The notes under the pieces: generated by a model
What the model was told of the DNA's origin: nothing
The model's database searches: none
What the model saw: only the letters and a program-made list of their open reading frames with translations
Shown here: positions 53,033-61,403 of the stretch, piece after piece
Numbering within the stretch: the stretch's first letter is position 1
Layout of the letters: every line of letters starts with the position of its first letter
Origin: Lentisphaera araneosa HTCC2155
GTDB taxonomy: Bacteria; Verrucomicrobiota; Lentisphaeria; Lentisphaerales; Lentisphaeraceae
Direction of reading: 5' to 3'
Assembly: GCF_000170755.1 (NCBI RefSeq)
Contig: NZ_ABCK01000022.1
Location: 1-64,000, forward strand
Length of the DNA stretch: 64,000 nucleotides
Position numbers and translations under genes: made by a program

Positions 53033-53064
53033 GCCGTGAATTATTTTATAATTCACGGCTTTTT
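53033..53064 (+). terminator. Rho-independent terminator of ssrA
   Basis: An 11-bp perfect stem GCCGTGAATTA / TAATTCACGGC (53033-53043 and 53049-53059) is followed by TTTTT at 53060-53064. 53066-53178 holds more GCTTAGG-type repeat sequence and no gene. Confidence 0.93.
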
Positions 53065-53178
53065 ACTTTTTATATTACATTTAACCACATGCAGATCGGA
53101 CTTGGGGAAACAAGAGGGGTCGCTGACGCTTAGGTTGGGCTCGTTCCGAGCTTGGGGTCCAGGCGGTGTATTTTGTGA

Positions 53179-54609
53179 TCAGGCTTTTTTCTTCTTGGAC
53201 TTTTTCTTTTTGTTATTCTTGACCGGTTTTGGATTATCGAGATCCATATCGTCGTTCATGTCTTTCATGAGTTTTTTGAGTTTGCCAGTGAGCTCTTGGA
53301 TTTTTGCTGCGTACTCAGGGTTTTTAGCCAAATCCTTCATTTCTAGAGGGTCTTTGGCAGTATTGTAGAGGCGACTGACTTTAATGGTGGGGTAAACAAT
53401 GAGTTTGAAGTCGCCGTCTTGGATCATGCGTTGAGTATGAGTGTACTTACCATAAATGGGGGCATATTGAACTTTTTTAGTACCTTCGATAAGGGGCATG
53501 ACGCTATTGAATTGCACGTGTTTGGGTTTTGCGATCTTCGCAAGGTCGAGAGTGGTGGCCATAGCATCTTGAAGGTAGATGGGAATATTGAATTCTTGTT
53601 CAGCTTTGATGCCAGGACCAGCGATGAAGAAGGGGACCTGCATGGAATGATCGTACATGTTTTGCTTACCCACGAGTCCGTGGTGGCCAACTGAGAGTCC
53701 GTGGTCGGCAGTGAAGATGACATAAGTGTTATCTTTCATGCCACTTTTTTCGAGAGCGTCGAAAATGCGTCCGATCTCACGATCCATGTGAGTGGCGAGG
53801 GCAAAATATTCCTGACGGTGAACTTTTACGGCAAACTCGGTACGAGGAGAAGGCATGAGACGTTCGTCACGCAGACCAACTGGGTTACAGCCCATTTCTT
53901 CGTCGTAGGGGTAGTTACTCAAATAACTCTTTGGAACTTCGATTGAGTCGAGGGGGTACATATCGATGAATTCTTTGGGAGCTTGACGCGGGTCGTGAGT
54001 GGCGTTGAAGGCAATGTACATAAAGAAGGGCTTGTCATCTTTTGCGGCTTCGTTGATGAAATCAACACCGTGATTGCCGACGACTTCTGACCAGTGTGTA
54101 CCACCAGACCAAAAACCACCTTGAGCTTTGTCCCAAGGTTTCCAACCATTGAGGTAATCATCCATATCTTTGGGGCGATTGTAGCCCGAGCCCTTGGGCA
54201 TGCCACCACGAGCATCGCGAACAACATCAAAACGCGGTTGGCCTGGAACGTGCCATTTGCCTGTCATGTAAGTTTTGTAACCATTCTCTTTCATGATTTC
54301 TGACCAATGAGGGAATTCATTGATACCTTTTTGGGCTTTGTTAACAAAGAGGCCCGAGTTGAGCATGGCGCGACTGGCGACGCAAACGGCGCCGCCCCAA
54401 GCACCCATATTATAAGCACGATTAAAACTCGCACCAGAAGCCATGAGTTTATCGAGGTGAGGAGTTTTACAATTGTATCGTTGCATGGCACCAATAGTGT
54501 CGAGGCTCATGTCATCGGCAAATACGAAGAGGAAGTTGGGTTTCTCATTTTGTGCCGTGACACTCAAAACCATGAGTGAGCTACAGATAAGGTTTAAAAT
54601 TTTGTTCAT
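53179..54609 (-). CDS. Exported sulfatase with variant activation motif CVASR
   Basis: 476 residues; signal peptide MNKILNLICSSLMVLSVTAQ. NFLFVFADDMSLDTIGA, then AVCVASRAMLNSG in place of C-x-P-S-R, TGKWHVPGQPRFD, FFMYIAFNATHDPRQAP and FTADHGLSVGHHGLVGK. C-x-A-x-R is a recognised variant of the formylglycine motif, so it is still likely active. The core resembles choline-sulfatase/iduronate-2-sulfatase-like enzymes (S1_7/S1_9 type). The C-terminus is lysine-rich (NNKKKKSKKKKA). Its ATG overlaps the stop of the upstream sulfatase, so it is third in a coupled operon. Confidence 0.92.
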   Translation of the reverse strand: MNKILNLICSSLMVLSVTAQNEKPNFLFVFADDMSLDTIGAMQRYNCKTPHLDKLMASGASFNRAYNMGAWGGAVCVASRAMLNSGLFVNKAQKGINEFPHWSEIMKENGYKTYMTGKWHVPGQPRFDVVRDARGGMPKGSGYNRPKDMDDYLNGWKPWDKAQGGFWSGGTHWSEVVGNHGVDFINEAAKDDKPFFMYIAFNATHDPRQAPKEFIDMYPLDSIEVPKSYLSNYPYDEEMGCNPVGLRDERLMPSPRTEFAVKVHRQEYFALATHMDREIGRIFDALEKSGMKDNTYVIFTADHGLSVGHHGLVGKQNMYDHSMQVPFFIAGPGIKAEQEFNIPIYLQDAMATTLDLAKIAKPKHVQFNSVMPLIEGTKKVQYAPIYGKYTHTQRMIQDGDFKLIVYPTIKVSRLYNTAKDPLEMKDLAKNPEYAAKIQELTGKLKKLMKDMNDDMDLDNPKPVKNNKKKKSKKKKA

Positions 54610-56102
54610 TTTTTCTCCTTTTTAGATTTTTTCTTTTTAGATATTGCTTTGACTTTAAATTTTTCTGGCTGATCGGGGTGACCTTGCTTGTGAATCTTTG
54701 AGGGAAAGGCGGACTTTTTATCCCAGGGATTAGTCTCAAGTTTAGTGTAAGTGGGATCATTATCAGTCTCAGGAAAAGTTTTGATGGCTTGACTCAAGCG
54801 ATCGAGTACCGCTTTATATTCCGGGTTATTGATTAAGTCATTGAGTTCCGCAGGATCTTTCTCGAGGTCGTAAAGTTTTTCGGGTTTGCGGTCAGTGCTG
54901 ATAAAGAGTTTGTAGCGAGTATCGCGAACGACGCGATCGCGGAAATAATAGACGTTTTCAACTCCCTTGTCAGTCATACGTGCAGGTTTTGAGCCCATGG
55001 CCATGATCCATTCGCGTTGACTTTTAGGTGCGCCAAGAAAGACTTCTTTGGCAGATTTACCATCATAAGTATAGTTGGGATCGATTTTAGCCCCTGCGAA
55101 GTCGGCAAAAGTTTGGTGCATATCGGTGAAGTCGACAATCGCTTTGGAGGTTTTTCCTTCAGGAATGATTCCAGGCCAGCTCACAATGAAAGGAGTATTG
55201 ACGCCATTTTCAGTTGTCTTAGTTTTTCCACCTTTGACTTCGCGTCCATTCATATTGTTATTGATGCCACCCGAAGTGCCATTATCACAAGTCCAAACAA
55301 TGATGGTGTTTTCGCGAATTTTCAGATCGTTGAGGTGATCGACGAGCTTTCCAGTGAGCAGATCAATGTAGTGAACCATAGCTTTGTGTTTCGCATATTT
55401 ATCTTTGACATTAGGTTCCAGAGGGGTGTGAACGAGAGGACCATGAGGCAGGGCCATGGGGTAATAGATGAAAAAAGGCTTGTCTTTGTTTTCGCTGATA
55501 AAATCGAGTAAGAATTGATTATAGATATCGGGACCAAATTTACCGGGGTAGGTTTTGCTGCCTTCTTTAGTGTGGATATAGGGATTCCAGTAGCGTTGAG
55601 TACTGATATTTTCATGCTTTTTATCAGTTGAACCTTCGCAGCCAGTCCACATGCAGTAGTCATCAAAACCGTGCTTAACCATGGCGTCGGGATGAATGCG
55701 AAAATCATTGAGTTGCCATTTACCGGCGACGGCAGTGGTATAACCGGCAGATTTCATGGTACGGGCAATGGAAGGGTTTTTATTCCAGTCGTAGTAACCA
55801 GCGCCCCAACGTGGAGAGTCCCAGTGATTAACCCAGCCACTACGATAGGGGTATTGGCCGGTCATGAAGGCGACACGGCTCGGTGTGCACTGAGGCATGG
55901 AGTAGGCATTATCAAATTTTAAACCTTGTTCAGCTAATTGATCGATGCGAGGTGTTTTGATGTTTTCACCTCCATAACAGTTGATCCATTCTTTGCCGAG
56001 GTCATCTAAGAGGACAAAAATGATATTGGGTTTGTCTGTGGCTTCACGAGCTTGGAGCGCTAAGCCACAAAAAATCACGAGAGTGAACAGGGATTTGATC
56101 AT
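54606..56102 (-). CDS. Exported sulfatase, FGly type (CTPSR), GKWQ variant
   Basis: 498 residues; signal MIKSLFTLVIFCGLALQARE. NIIFVLLDDLGKEWINCYGG, PQCTPSRVAFMTGQYPYRSG, AGKWQLNDFRIHPD (the usual GKWH His is Gln), YYPMALPHGPLVHTP and WTCDNGTSGGINN. Tail: KKKKSKKEKK. The DDLGKEWI opening marks a subfamily common in Lentisphaerae and planctomycetes. Second gene of the coupled operon: its start touches the stop of the first sulfatase, and its end overlaps the start of the third by 4 nt. Confidence 0.92.
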   Translation of the reverse strand: MIKSLFTLVIFCGLALQAREATDKPNIIFVLLDDLGKEWINCYGGENIKTPRIDQLAEQGLKFDNAYSMPQCTPSRVAFMTGQYPYRSGWVNHWDSPRWGAGYYDWNKNPSIARTMKSAGYTTAVAGKWQLNDFRIHPDAMVKHGFDDYCMWTGCEGSTDKKHENISTQRYWNPYIHTKEGSKTYPGKFGPDIYNQFLLDFISENKDKPFFIYYPMALPHGPLVHTPLEPNVKDKYAKHKAMVHYIDLLTGKLVDHLNDLKIRENTIIVWTCDNGTSGGINNNMNGREVKGGKTKTTENGVNTPFIVSWPGIIPEGKTSKAIVDFTDMHQTFADFAGAKIDPNYTYDGKSAKEVFLGAPKSQREWIMAMGSKPARMTDKGVENVYYFRDRVVRDTRYKLFISTDRKPEKLYDLEKDPAELNDLINNPEYKAVLDRLSQAIKTFPETDNDPTYTKLETNPWDKKSAFPSKIHKQGHPDQPEKFKVKAISKKKKSKKEKK

Positions 56103-57634
56103 TATTTCTTTTCCTTTTTAGATTTTTTCTTTTTACTTTTAGTCTTTTTGGCTTTAGCGCTTAGTGGAGAACTCCAGGATTTACCTAAACGATCGAGAGA
56201 TTTAGTTCCGTACTCAGAACCTTCGTAGCTGCTTTTTACTGATTCATGCCAAGCAAGCATATCTTTTTTGAGTTTTTCTACGAGCTCGGGGTTTTGAGCT
56301 GCCACATCCGTTTTTTCTGAGGGATCAGATTTGAGGTTGTAGAGTTCGTACTTTTTACCGCCATTGTAGCTGAGGAGTTTGAAGTCGCCTTTGTGCCAAA
56401 CAATGCGCGAGCTAAACATGATGCCAATTTCTTTGTCTCTTGTAAAGTCTTCATTATTAATGATCGGCATGAGTGATCGGCCGTCAGTAGCGTAAGAAGC
56501 TTGGGGGTGTGGGATATGTAGAGCGTCGAGAATTGTGGGCATGTAGTCCGAAGTAATACAGGGTGCGGAGATTTTGCGGGCTTCTTTGACTTTCGCCGGC
56601 CAAACCATGACGGCAGGAACGCGAACGCCACCTTCGTAGAGGTCGCGCTTGCGACCACGGAAGTGACCGGCACTGCCATTATCGGGACGTTCTTTACTTT
56701 CGGGGCCATTGTCGGAGCAAAACCAAATCATGGTATTGTCTGCAACGCCTTTATCAGCAAGGTGTTTTCTGAGGCGGCCAATTTGTTCATCCATGGCCGT
56801 GACACAACCTGCGTAGTTGCGGAGGTGGATGGGGTGACCTTTATACATTTCTTGGTGACGGGGACCAGCTACGCAAGGGAGGTGAGGTGTGTGAAACCAA
56901 ACAACGGAAAGGAAGGGTTTTTCGTCAGCGACAGCTTGGTCAATAAAAGGAAGGACACGATCCATGATCACACGGCTATCATCACCTTTGAGGTTGTCAG
57001 TAATTTTCTTGCCCTCGATATCCCAGTAGAAAGTTCCGTAGGGTTTAGATTCTTCACCTTCTTTGACGTATTCCCAGCCGAGGTGCTTACTCTCACCCTG
57101 ATCAAATTTAGCGGGTAGAATCATTGGATCGTAAGTGGGCACTTTAGATTCTGTTACGAAGGCATCCTCATAACCATGAAGTTTAGGTGGGTTAAATTCT
57201 TTTGTGTTGCCGGGTTTGCCACGATTGGCGTCTTTTTCCGTGTGAGTTAGGGTGCCCAAATGCCATTTACCGAAGTGACCAGTCGCATAGCCTTGTTCAT
57301 TTAGGACTTCGGGGAGGGTGATTTCTTCTGGGCGTAGGAAGCCTTGGTTGGCAGTTGGCACGCCAGTACGGTAGGGGTTGCGGCCAGTTAGGACACTAGC
57401 GCGAGTGGGGGAACAGACACTTGAAGCTGAATAAAAGCGATCGAGTTGGAGGCCTTCTGCCGCCATTTGGTCGAGGTGAGGTGTTTTGATGACTTTACTA
57501 CCGTTAAATCCTGTGTCGCCCCAGCCGAGGTCATCGGCCATAATGAGGATAACGTTGGGTTTTGCGCTCTCCGCAGAAATAAAAGGAGAGAATAGGGCTG
57601 CACTTGCAGCGATAAGTAGGGATTTTGTTTTCAT
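56102..57634 (-). CDS. Exported sulfatase, FGly type (CSPTR), first gene of coupled operon
   Basis: 510 residues; signal MKTKSLLIAASAALFSPFISAESA. NVILIMADDLGWGDTGFNGS, SVCSPTRASVLTGRNPYRTG, FGKWHLGTLTHTEKDANRGK, VVWFHTPHLPCVAGPRHQEM and WFCSDNGPESKERPDNGSAG. Tail: KKTKSKKKKSKKEKK. It matches S1_16-like exo-sulfatases. Its AACA leader and AGGTGTTACATG start region sit at 57634; 57635-57852 has no gene and no two-box motif, so this operon may have a different control from the 22-46 kb set. Confidence 0.93.
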   Translation of the reverse strand: MKTKSLLIAASAALFSPFISAESAKPNVILIMADDLGWGDTGFNGSKVIKTPHLDQMAAEGLQLDRFYSASSVCSPTRASVLTGRNPYRTGVPTANQGFLRPEEITLPEVLNEQGYATGHFGKWHLGTLTHTEKDANRGKPGNTKEFNPPKLHGYEDAFVTESKVPTYDPMILPAKFDQGESKHLGWEYVKEGEESKPYGTFYWDIEGKKITDNLKGDDSRVIMDRVLPFIDQAVADEKPFLSVVWFHTPHLPCVAGPRHQEMYKGHPIHLRNYAGCVTAMDEQIGRLRKHLADKGVADNTMIWFCSDNGPESKERPDNGSAGHFRGRKRDLYEGGVRVPAVMVWPAKVKEARKISAPCITSDYMPTILDALHIPHPQASYATDGRSLMPIINNEDFTRDKEIGIMFSSRIVWHKGDFKLLSYNGGKKYELYNLKSDPSEKTDVAAQNPELVEKLKKDMLAWHESVKSSYEGSEYGTKSLDRLGKSWSSPLSAKAKKTKSKKKKSKKEKK

Positions 57635-57852
57635 GTAACACCTAGTTTTATATTGATTTGCTACTATATGCGTTCAGTGATTTGGTCTTTGGACGTCAGA
57701 GGAAAGAAAAAACCACTTTTTTTATAAAAACTTTTGATTTCACCAGGATTCTTCTCACTAGATGACTTTTTCAGCTGAGCTAATCGATGAATCTTGTAAG
57801 ATTCGAGGAGGCTAGTACATTCGATTTTTAAATGAAATTTAAGAGCTGATTG

Positions 57853-59601
57853 ATGCGGACTTCACAAAAACCCCAAGGACATAAGAGTTTAGCAGAACGC
57901 AAAGCGACTGGTGCGCATTACACGCCTAAAGCCCTCGCCGATTTTATGGCGAGGCAAGTCTTTGATTTTTGGTCAGGCAAGAGCAAGGATGATTTAGTCA
58001 CCGTGCTCGAGCCGGCTGTGGGTGATGGACAACTCATTCAGTCTTTATTAGATGTACTCATTGCGGAAGGCTACTTAAATATTCAGGTGGTGCTTTACGA
58101 TACAGATACAGCGGCGATTAAGTGTTGTCAGCAGATTTTAGAGAGAGCCTACCCCAAAGTGAAGTTTACTTTTTATGAGCGAGATTTTTTGGCGGATTTT
58201 CTAGCGAAGAAACGCAAGCGTAAATATGACTTAGTTATTGGCAATCCGCCCTATGTGCGAACTCAAGAAATGGGGGCTGATGCCTCGCAAGAACTGGCGC
58301 GCGAGTTTGCCTTGTCAGGTTGTGTGGATTTATCGCATGCCTTTATTTTAGCCGTAGGCAAGAGCCTTAAAAAAACGAGTAAATTCACTCTGCTTATCAG
58401 CAATCGCCTTTTGAGCCTCAAGGGCGCTTGGGCGATTCGTGAGCACATGAGAAAGCAATTTGCGATCGACCACTTATGGGACTTCGGTGATAGTAAATTA
58501 TTTAAAGCAGCCGTCCTGCCTTTGGTTTTTGTCGCGGGTTTAGGACGTCAAAAACAAGTGCCACCCTTTACGAGTATCTACGAAGAGAAAGATTTAGATA
58601 TTGACGATGCCTGTGAGAGGGAGCTCTTTGATAATATTGATAAGGACGGCTTGGTGAACTATCAAGGTTTGAATTTGCGAGTTTCGCAAGGAGATCTGGA
58701 TTTTGGTGAAGGACTACAATCGCGGTGGACGCAAAAAACCATCCTTAAAGATGGCTGGTTAAAAGAAGTCGAGCGTCATACTTTCGGTCGCTTTGGGGAC
58801 ATTAATAAGATTTCGGTAGGGATTAAATCTACCGCCGACAAAGTCTTTATTAAACAGGATTGGTTGGGCATGAGTGATGACGAGCGGCCCGAAATGCTCA
58901 TGCCATTGATTACTCATTTTGAAGCGGATCAGTATACGGCCGAAGTCAACCCTAGTTCCTTTGTGCTATATACACATGAGACGAGGGATGGCGAGAAGCG
59001 GGTGATCGAATTAGATGATTACCCCAAGACAAAGACTTATTTAGAAGCTAACGCACAAGTTTTAAAAGCTCGAAAGTATTTACAGGAATCAAAAACTCGT
59101 CGTTGGTATGAGGTATGGGTGGCACATGATCCCGCAAAGTGGCAATACCCAAAGATCGTTTTTCGTGATATTTCAGCTAAGCCACTCTTTTGGTTAGATG
59201 AGTCTGGTGCGGTAGTTAATGGTGATTGTTACTGGATGTCGAGTCAAGGCTTAGAAAATCTGGATTTAATTTACCTTGCTTTGGCGGTGGGAAACTCATC
59301 CTTTATCGAAAAGTTTTATGATGCAAATTTTCACAACAAGCTGTACTCAGGTAGGCGCCGCTTCATTACTCAGTACGTCAAAGAGTTTCCCTTGCCCGAC
59401 CCCAAGACAGAGGGATCTAAGATGATTATTGAGCTCGTGAAAAAAACTTATGAGTCAGGAGTTTTTGATGATGAAGTCAAGAAACAAATTAGTGACCTAG
59501 TGGACTGCGCCTTTAATGTGGCGGATTTAGGCACAAAAAAAGCCTTGAAAAATCAAGGCTTTGAAGTGGTGGGGGAAGGATTCGAACCTTCGAAGGCGTA
59601 G
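57853..59601 (+). CDS. N6-adenine DNA methyltransferase, type IIG/Eco57I-like
   Basis: 582 residues from the ATG at 57853; a TTG lies one codon earlier. KATGAHYTPKALADFMARQV and VLEPAVGDGQLI form the SAM-binding motifs, and LVIGNPPYVRTQEMG is the NPPY catalytic motif IV. The C-terminal half looks like a TaqI/Eco57I-type target-recognition region (NSSFIEKFYDANFHNKLYSG and RRRFITQYVKEFPLP). No nuclease PD-(D/E)XK motif is seen at the N-terminus and no separate endonuclease lies next to it, so it may be a solitary methyltransferase. The last about 11 codons (VGEGFEPSKA) are read through the antisense of tRNA-Tyr, and the tRNA terminator lies in its 3' end. Confidence 0.88.
   Translation: MRTSQKPQGHKSLAERKATGAHYTPKALADFMARQVFDFWSGKSKDDLVTVLEPAVGDGQLIQSLLDVLIAEGYLNIQVVLYDTDTAAIKCCQQILERAYPKVKFTFYERDFLADFLAKKRKRKYDLVIGNPPYVRTQEMGADASQELAREFALSGCVDLSHAFILAVGKSLKKTSKFTLLISNRLLSLKGAWAIREHMRKQFAIDHLWDFGDSKLFKAAVLPLVFVAGLGRQKQVPPFTSIYEEKDLDIDDACERELFDNIDKDGLVNYQGLNLRVSQGDLDFGEGLQSRWTQKTILKDGWLKEVERHTFGRFGDINKISVGIKSTADKVFIKQDWLGMSDDERPEMLMPLITHFEADQYTAEVNPSSFVLYTHETRDGEKRVIELDDYPKTKTYLEANAQVLKARKYLQESKTRRWYEVWVAHDPAKWQYPKIVFRDISAKPLFWLDESGAVVNGDCYWMSSQGLENLDLIYLALAVGNSSFIEKFYDANFHNKLYSGRRRFITQYVKEFPLPDPKTEGSKMIIELVKKTYESGVFDDEVKKQISDLVDCAFNVADLGTKKALKNQGFEVVGEGFEPSKA
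59535..59560 (-). terminator. Terminator of tRNA-Tyr inside the methyltransferase 3' end
   Basis: Minus-strand stem AGCCTTGA / TCAAGGCT with a TTTT loop (59541-59560) followed by TTTTTT (59540-59535), 7 nt past the tRNA end. On the plus strand it encodes KKALKNQGF of the methyltransferase. Confidence 0.85.
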
Positions 59602-59648
59602 CCGGCAGATTTACAGTCTGCTCCCTTTGACCGCTCGGGAACCCCACC
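59567..59648 (-). tRNA. tRNA-Tyr (GTA)
   Basis: 82 nt on the minus strand. The acceptor stem GGTGGGG (59648-59642) pairs with CCCCACC (59574-59568), discriminator A at 59567. The anticodon loop CTGTAAA has GTA at 59614-59612. A long class II variable arm and a T-arm GGTTCGAATCC follow. CCA is not encoded. It overlaps the end of the convergent methyltransferase gene by 35 nt. Confidence 0.97.
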
Positions 59649-59855
59649 AGGGGTTTTGAAGTGCCTTATGTTAATTCAGAAAATATTTCCTGCAACACTA
59701 AAAATACGATTTTTTGAGTAATTTATTTCGAAAGCGTAAAAATTACATTTTTTTCCGTTTTTCTGCTTAAGCTAGCGCTAGAAAAAATACGATGAGTGTA
59801 TACTTTAAATAAATTTTATACAATTATCGTAAACTTTTTCTATTTGGGGGCCAAA

Positions 59856-61400
59856 ATGGCGAGTTCTAAGTTTTCTAATGACCTTTTGATCATTTATAAG
59901 ATATCTCAGTCTTTATTGAGACATAAGAATGTAAACACACTGCTTAATGAAGTTTTGGACATCTTAGAAACCGAGATGAATACTGAACGAGCGACTTTAA
60001 CTTTATTTCACACGAATGAAAATGCGCTCATTATTGAGGCATCGAAAGGCCTAAGTGCGCAAGAGAAAGCCCGTGGTCGTTATGCTCTCGGTGAGGGTGT
60101 AACTGGTTTAGTAGGCTTGAATCGCCAAGCGATTGTGATCCCCAATATTGCCGAAGAAGAAAGTTTCCTCGATAGAACGCGTGCACGTAAGAAAAATGAT
60201 ATTGGCTTTGTGTGTGTACCGGTTATGCGCAACGATGAATTGATTGGTACAATCTCAGTCGACTTAGAAGCAACGCCTAATATTGACTGGGAACGTAAAA
60301 AACAACTTTTAGAAATTATCGCCAACTTATTAGCAGATGCGATTTTCCAAATCCGTGAAGGTATCGAAGAGAAAAACACTTTAAAAACTGAAAATAGCCG
60401 TTTACAGAAAGAACTCGGTAATCGCTACAACCCCAGTAACATGGTGGGTAACTCCCGCGTTATGCAAAAGGTTTTTGAGAATATCAACCTCATGGGCAAT
60501 GCTCATGGCTCCATTTTGATTATGGGCGAGAGTGGTGTTGGCAAAGAATTAACTTCCCGTGCAATTCACTTTAGCGGTATTCGCAAAATGAGTACTTTCC
60601 TTTCCTTGAACTGCAGTGGTCTCCCTATCAACATGGTAGAAAAAGAACTTTTCGGCGTCGAACGCGATGGTCGCTTGATCAAAGCGGGTATGCTTGAGAA
60701 AGCTCACGGCGGCACTCTGTACATTGATGAACTCACTGATACGTCGATGGAAATCCAGCATCAGTTGGAAGATTATCTTCAGAACCAAACTTTTAAGAGA
60801 GTGGGTGGTACGGAAACTCTCAATTCAAATGTTCGTCTGATTGTAGGTACCTACAAAAATGTGGATGAAGCAATTGAGAATGAAGAGATTTCAGAGAGCT
60901 TTTACTACCGTTTAAGTGTGAATACTTTAGTTGTGCCGCCACTTCGCGACCGCAAATCTGATATTACTTTACTCGCGGATTACTTTCTCGACGAATTTAA
61001 CCGTTCCTACGGTAAAAAAGTTGTACGTATCTCAACTCCAGCTATCAATATGGTTATGGCTTATCACTGGCCGGGTAACGTGCTCGAGTTGAAAAACTGT
61101 GTGGAACGCGCGGTTCTCAGTACAGATGACGATGTGATTCACGGTTATAACTTGCCCCCTTCGCTTCAGGCTGCAGGTCTCAATGAAGACGATCCTGATA
61201 ATAATACTGTGACTGACTTACAAGCTTCTTTAGAAACTTATGAGAGAGAACTTTTGGTTGAAGCTCTTAAACGTCACCGAGGTAATGCCGCTGCGGCAGC
61301 ACGGGCGCTCAATACGACACCACGTGTACTCAACTACAAATTTAATAAACTCAATATTAATCTCAAAGACTTCAAAAAGTCTTCGAGTAGCCGTTTCTAA
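59856..61400 (+). CDS. GAF-AAA+-Fis regulator of NifA/NtrC type lacking the GAFTGA loop
   Basis: 514 residues from the ATG at 59856 (GGGGGCC ribosome site); the frame also has an earlier in-frame ATG at 59796. GAF domain about residues 15-165 (RATLTLFHTNENALIIEASK, GEGVTGLVGLNRQAIVIPNI). AAA+ domain from VGNSRVMQKVF: Walker A GESGVGKE, Walker B GGTLYIDEL, sensor VPPLRDRKSDI, HWPGNVLELKN. Fis-type HTH: HRGNAAAAARALNTTPRVLN. The GAFTGA sigma-54 contact loop that should follow ELFG is absent (ELFGVERDGRLIKAGMLEKA), so it may not drive sigma-54 promoters. It lies 3 nt before recQ and is probably co-transcribed with it. Confidence 0.88.
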   Translation: MASSKFSNDLLIIYKISQSLLRHKNVNTLLNEVLDILETEMNTERATLTLFHTNENALIIEASKGLSAQEKARGRYALGEGVTGLVGLNRQAIVIPNIAEEESFLDRTRARKKNDIGFVCVPVMRNDELIGTISVDLEATPNIDWERKKQLLEIIANLLADAIFQIREGIEEKNTLKTENSRLQKELGNRYNPSNMVGNSRVMQKVFENINLMGNAHGSILIMGESGVGKELTSRAIHFSGIRKMSTFLSLNCSGLPINMVEKELFGVERDGRLIKAGMLEKAHGGTLYIDELTDTSMEIQHQLEDYLQNQTFKRVGGTETLNSNVRLIVGTYKNVDEAIENEEISESFYYRLSVNTLVVPPLRDRKSDITLLADYFLDEFNRSYGKKVVRISTPAINMVMAYHWPGNVLELKNCVERAVLSTDDDVIHGYNLPPSLQAAGLNEDDPDNNTVTDLQASLETYERELLVEALKRHRGNAAAAARALNTTPRVLNYKFNKLNINLKDFKKSSSSRF

Positions 61401-61403
61401 TCA

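Noticed and set aside
55017-55511. 164-residue plus-strand frame opposite a sulfatase (also 35233-35874 minus, 39297-39953 minus, 33915-34391 minus)
   Set aside because: Long antisense shadows of strongly conserved sulfatase genes; no family features.
59567-59601. VGEGFEPSKA as a genuine conserved C-terminus
   Set aside because: It is the familiar translation of antisense tRNA sequence.
57853-59601. A full restriction-modification system
   Set aside because: Only the methyltransferase is seen; no endonuclease motif in it and no partner gene nearby.
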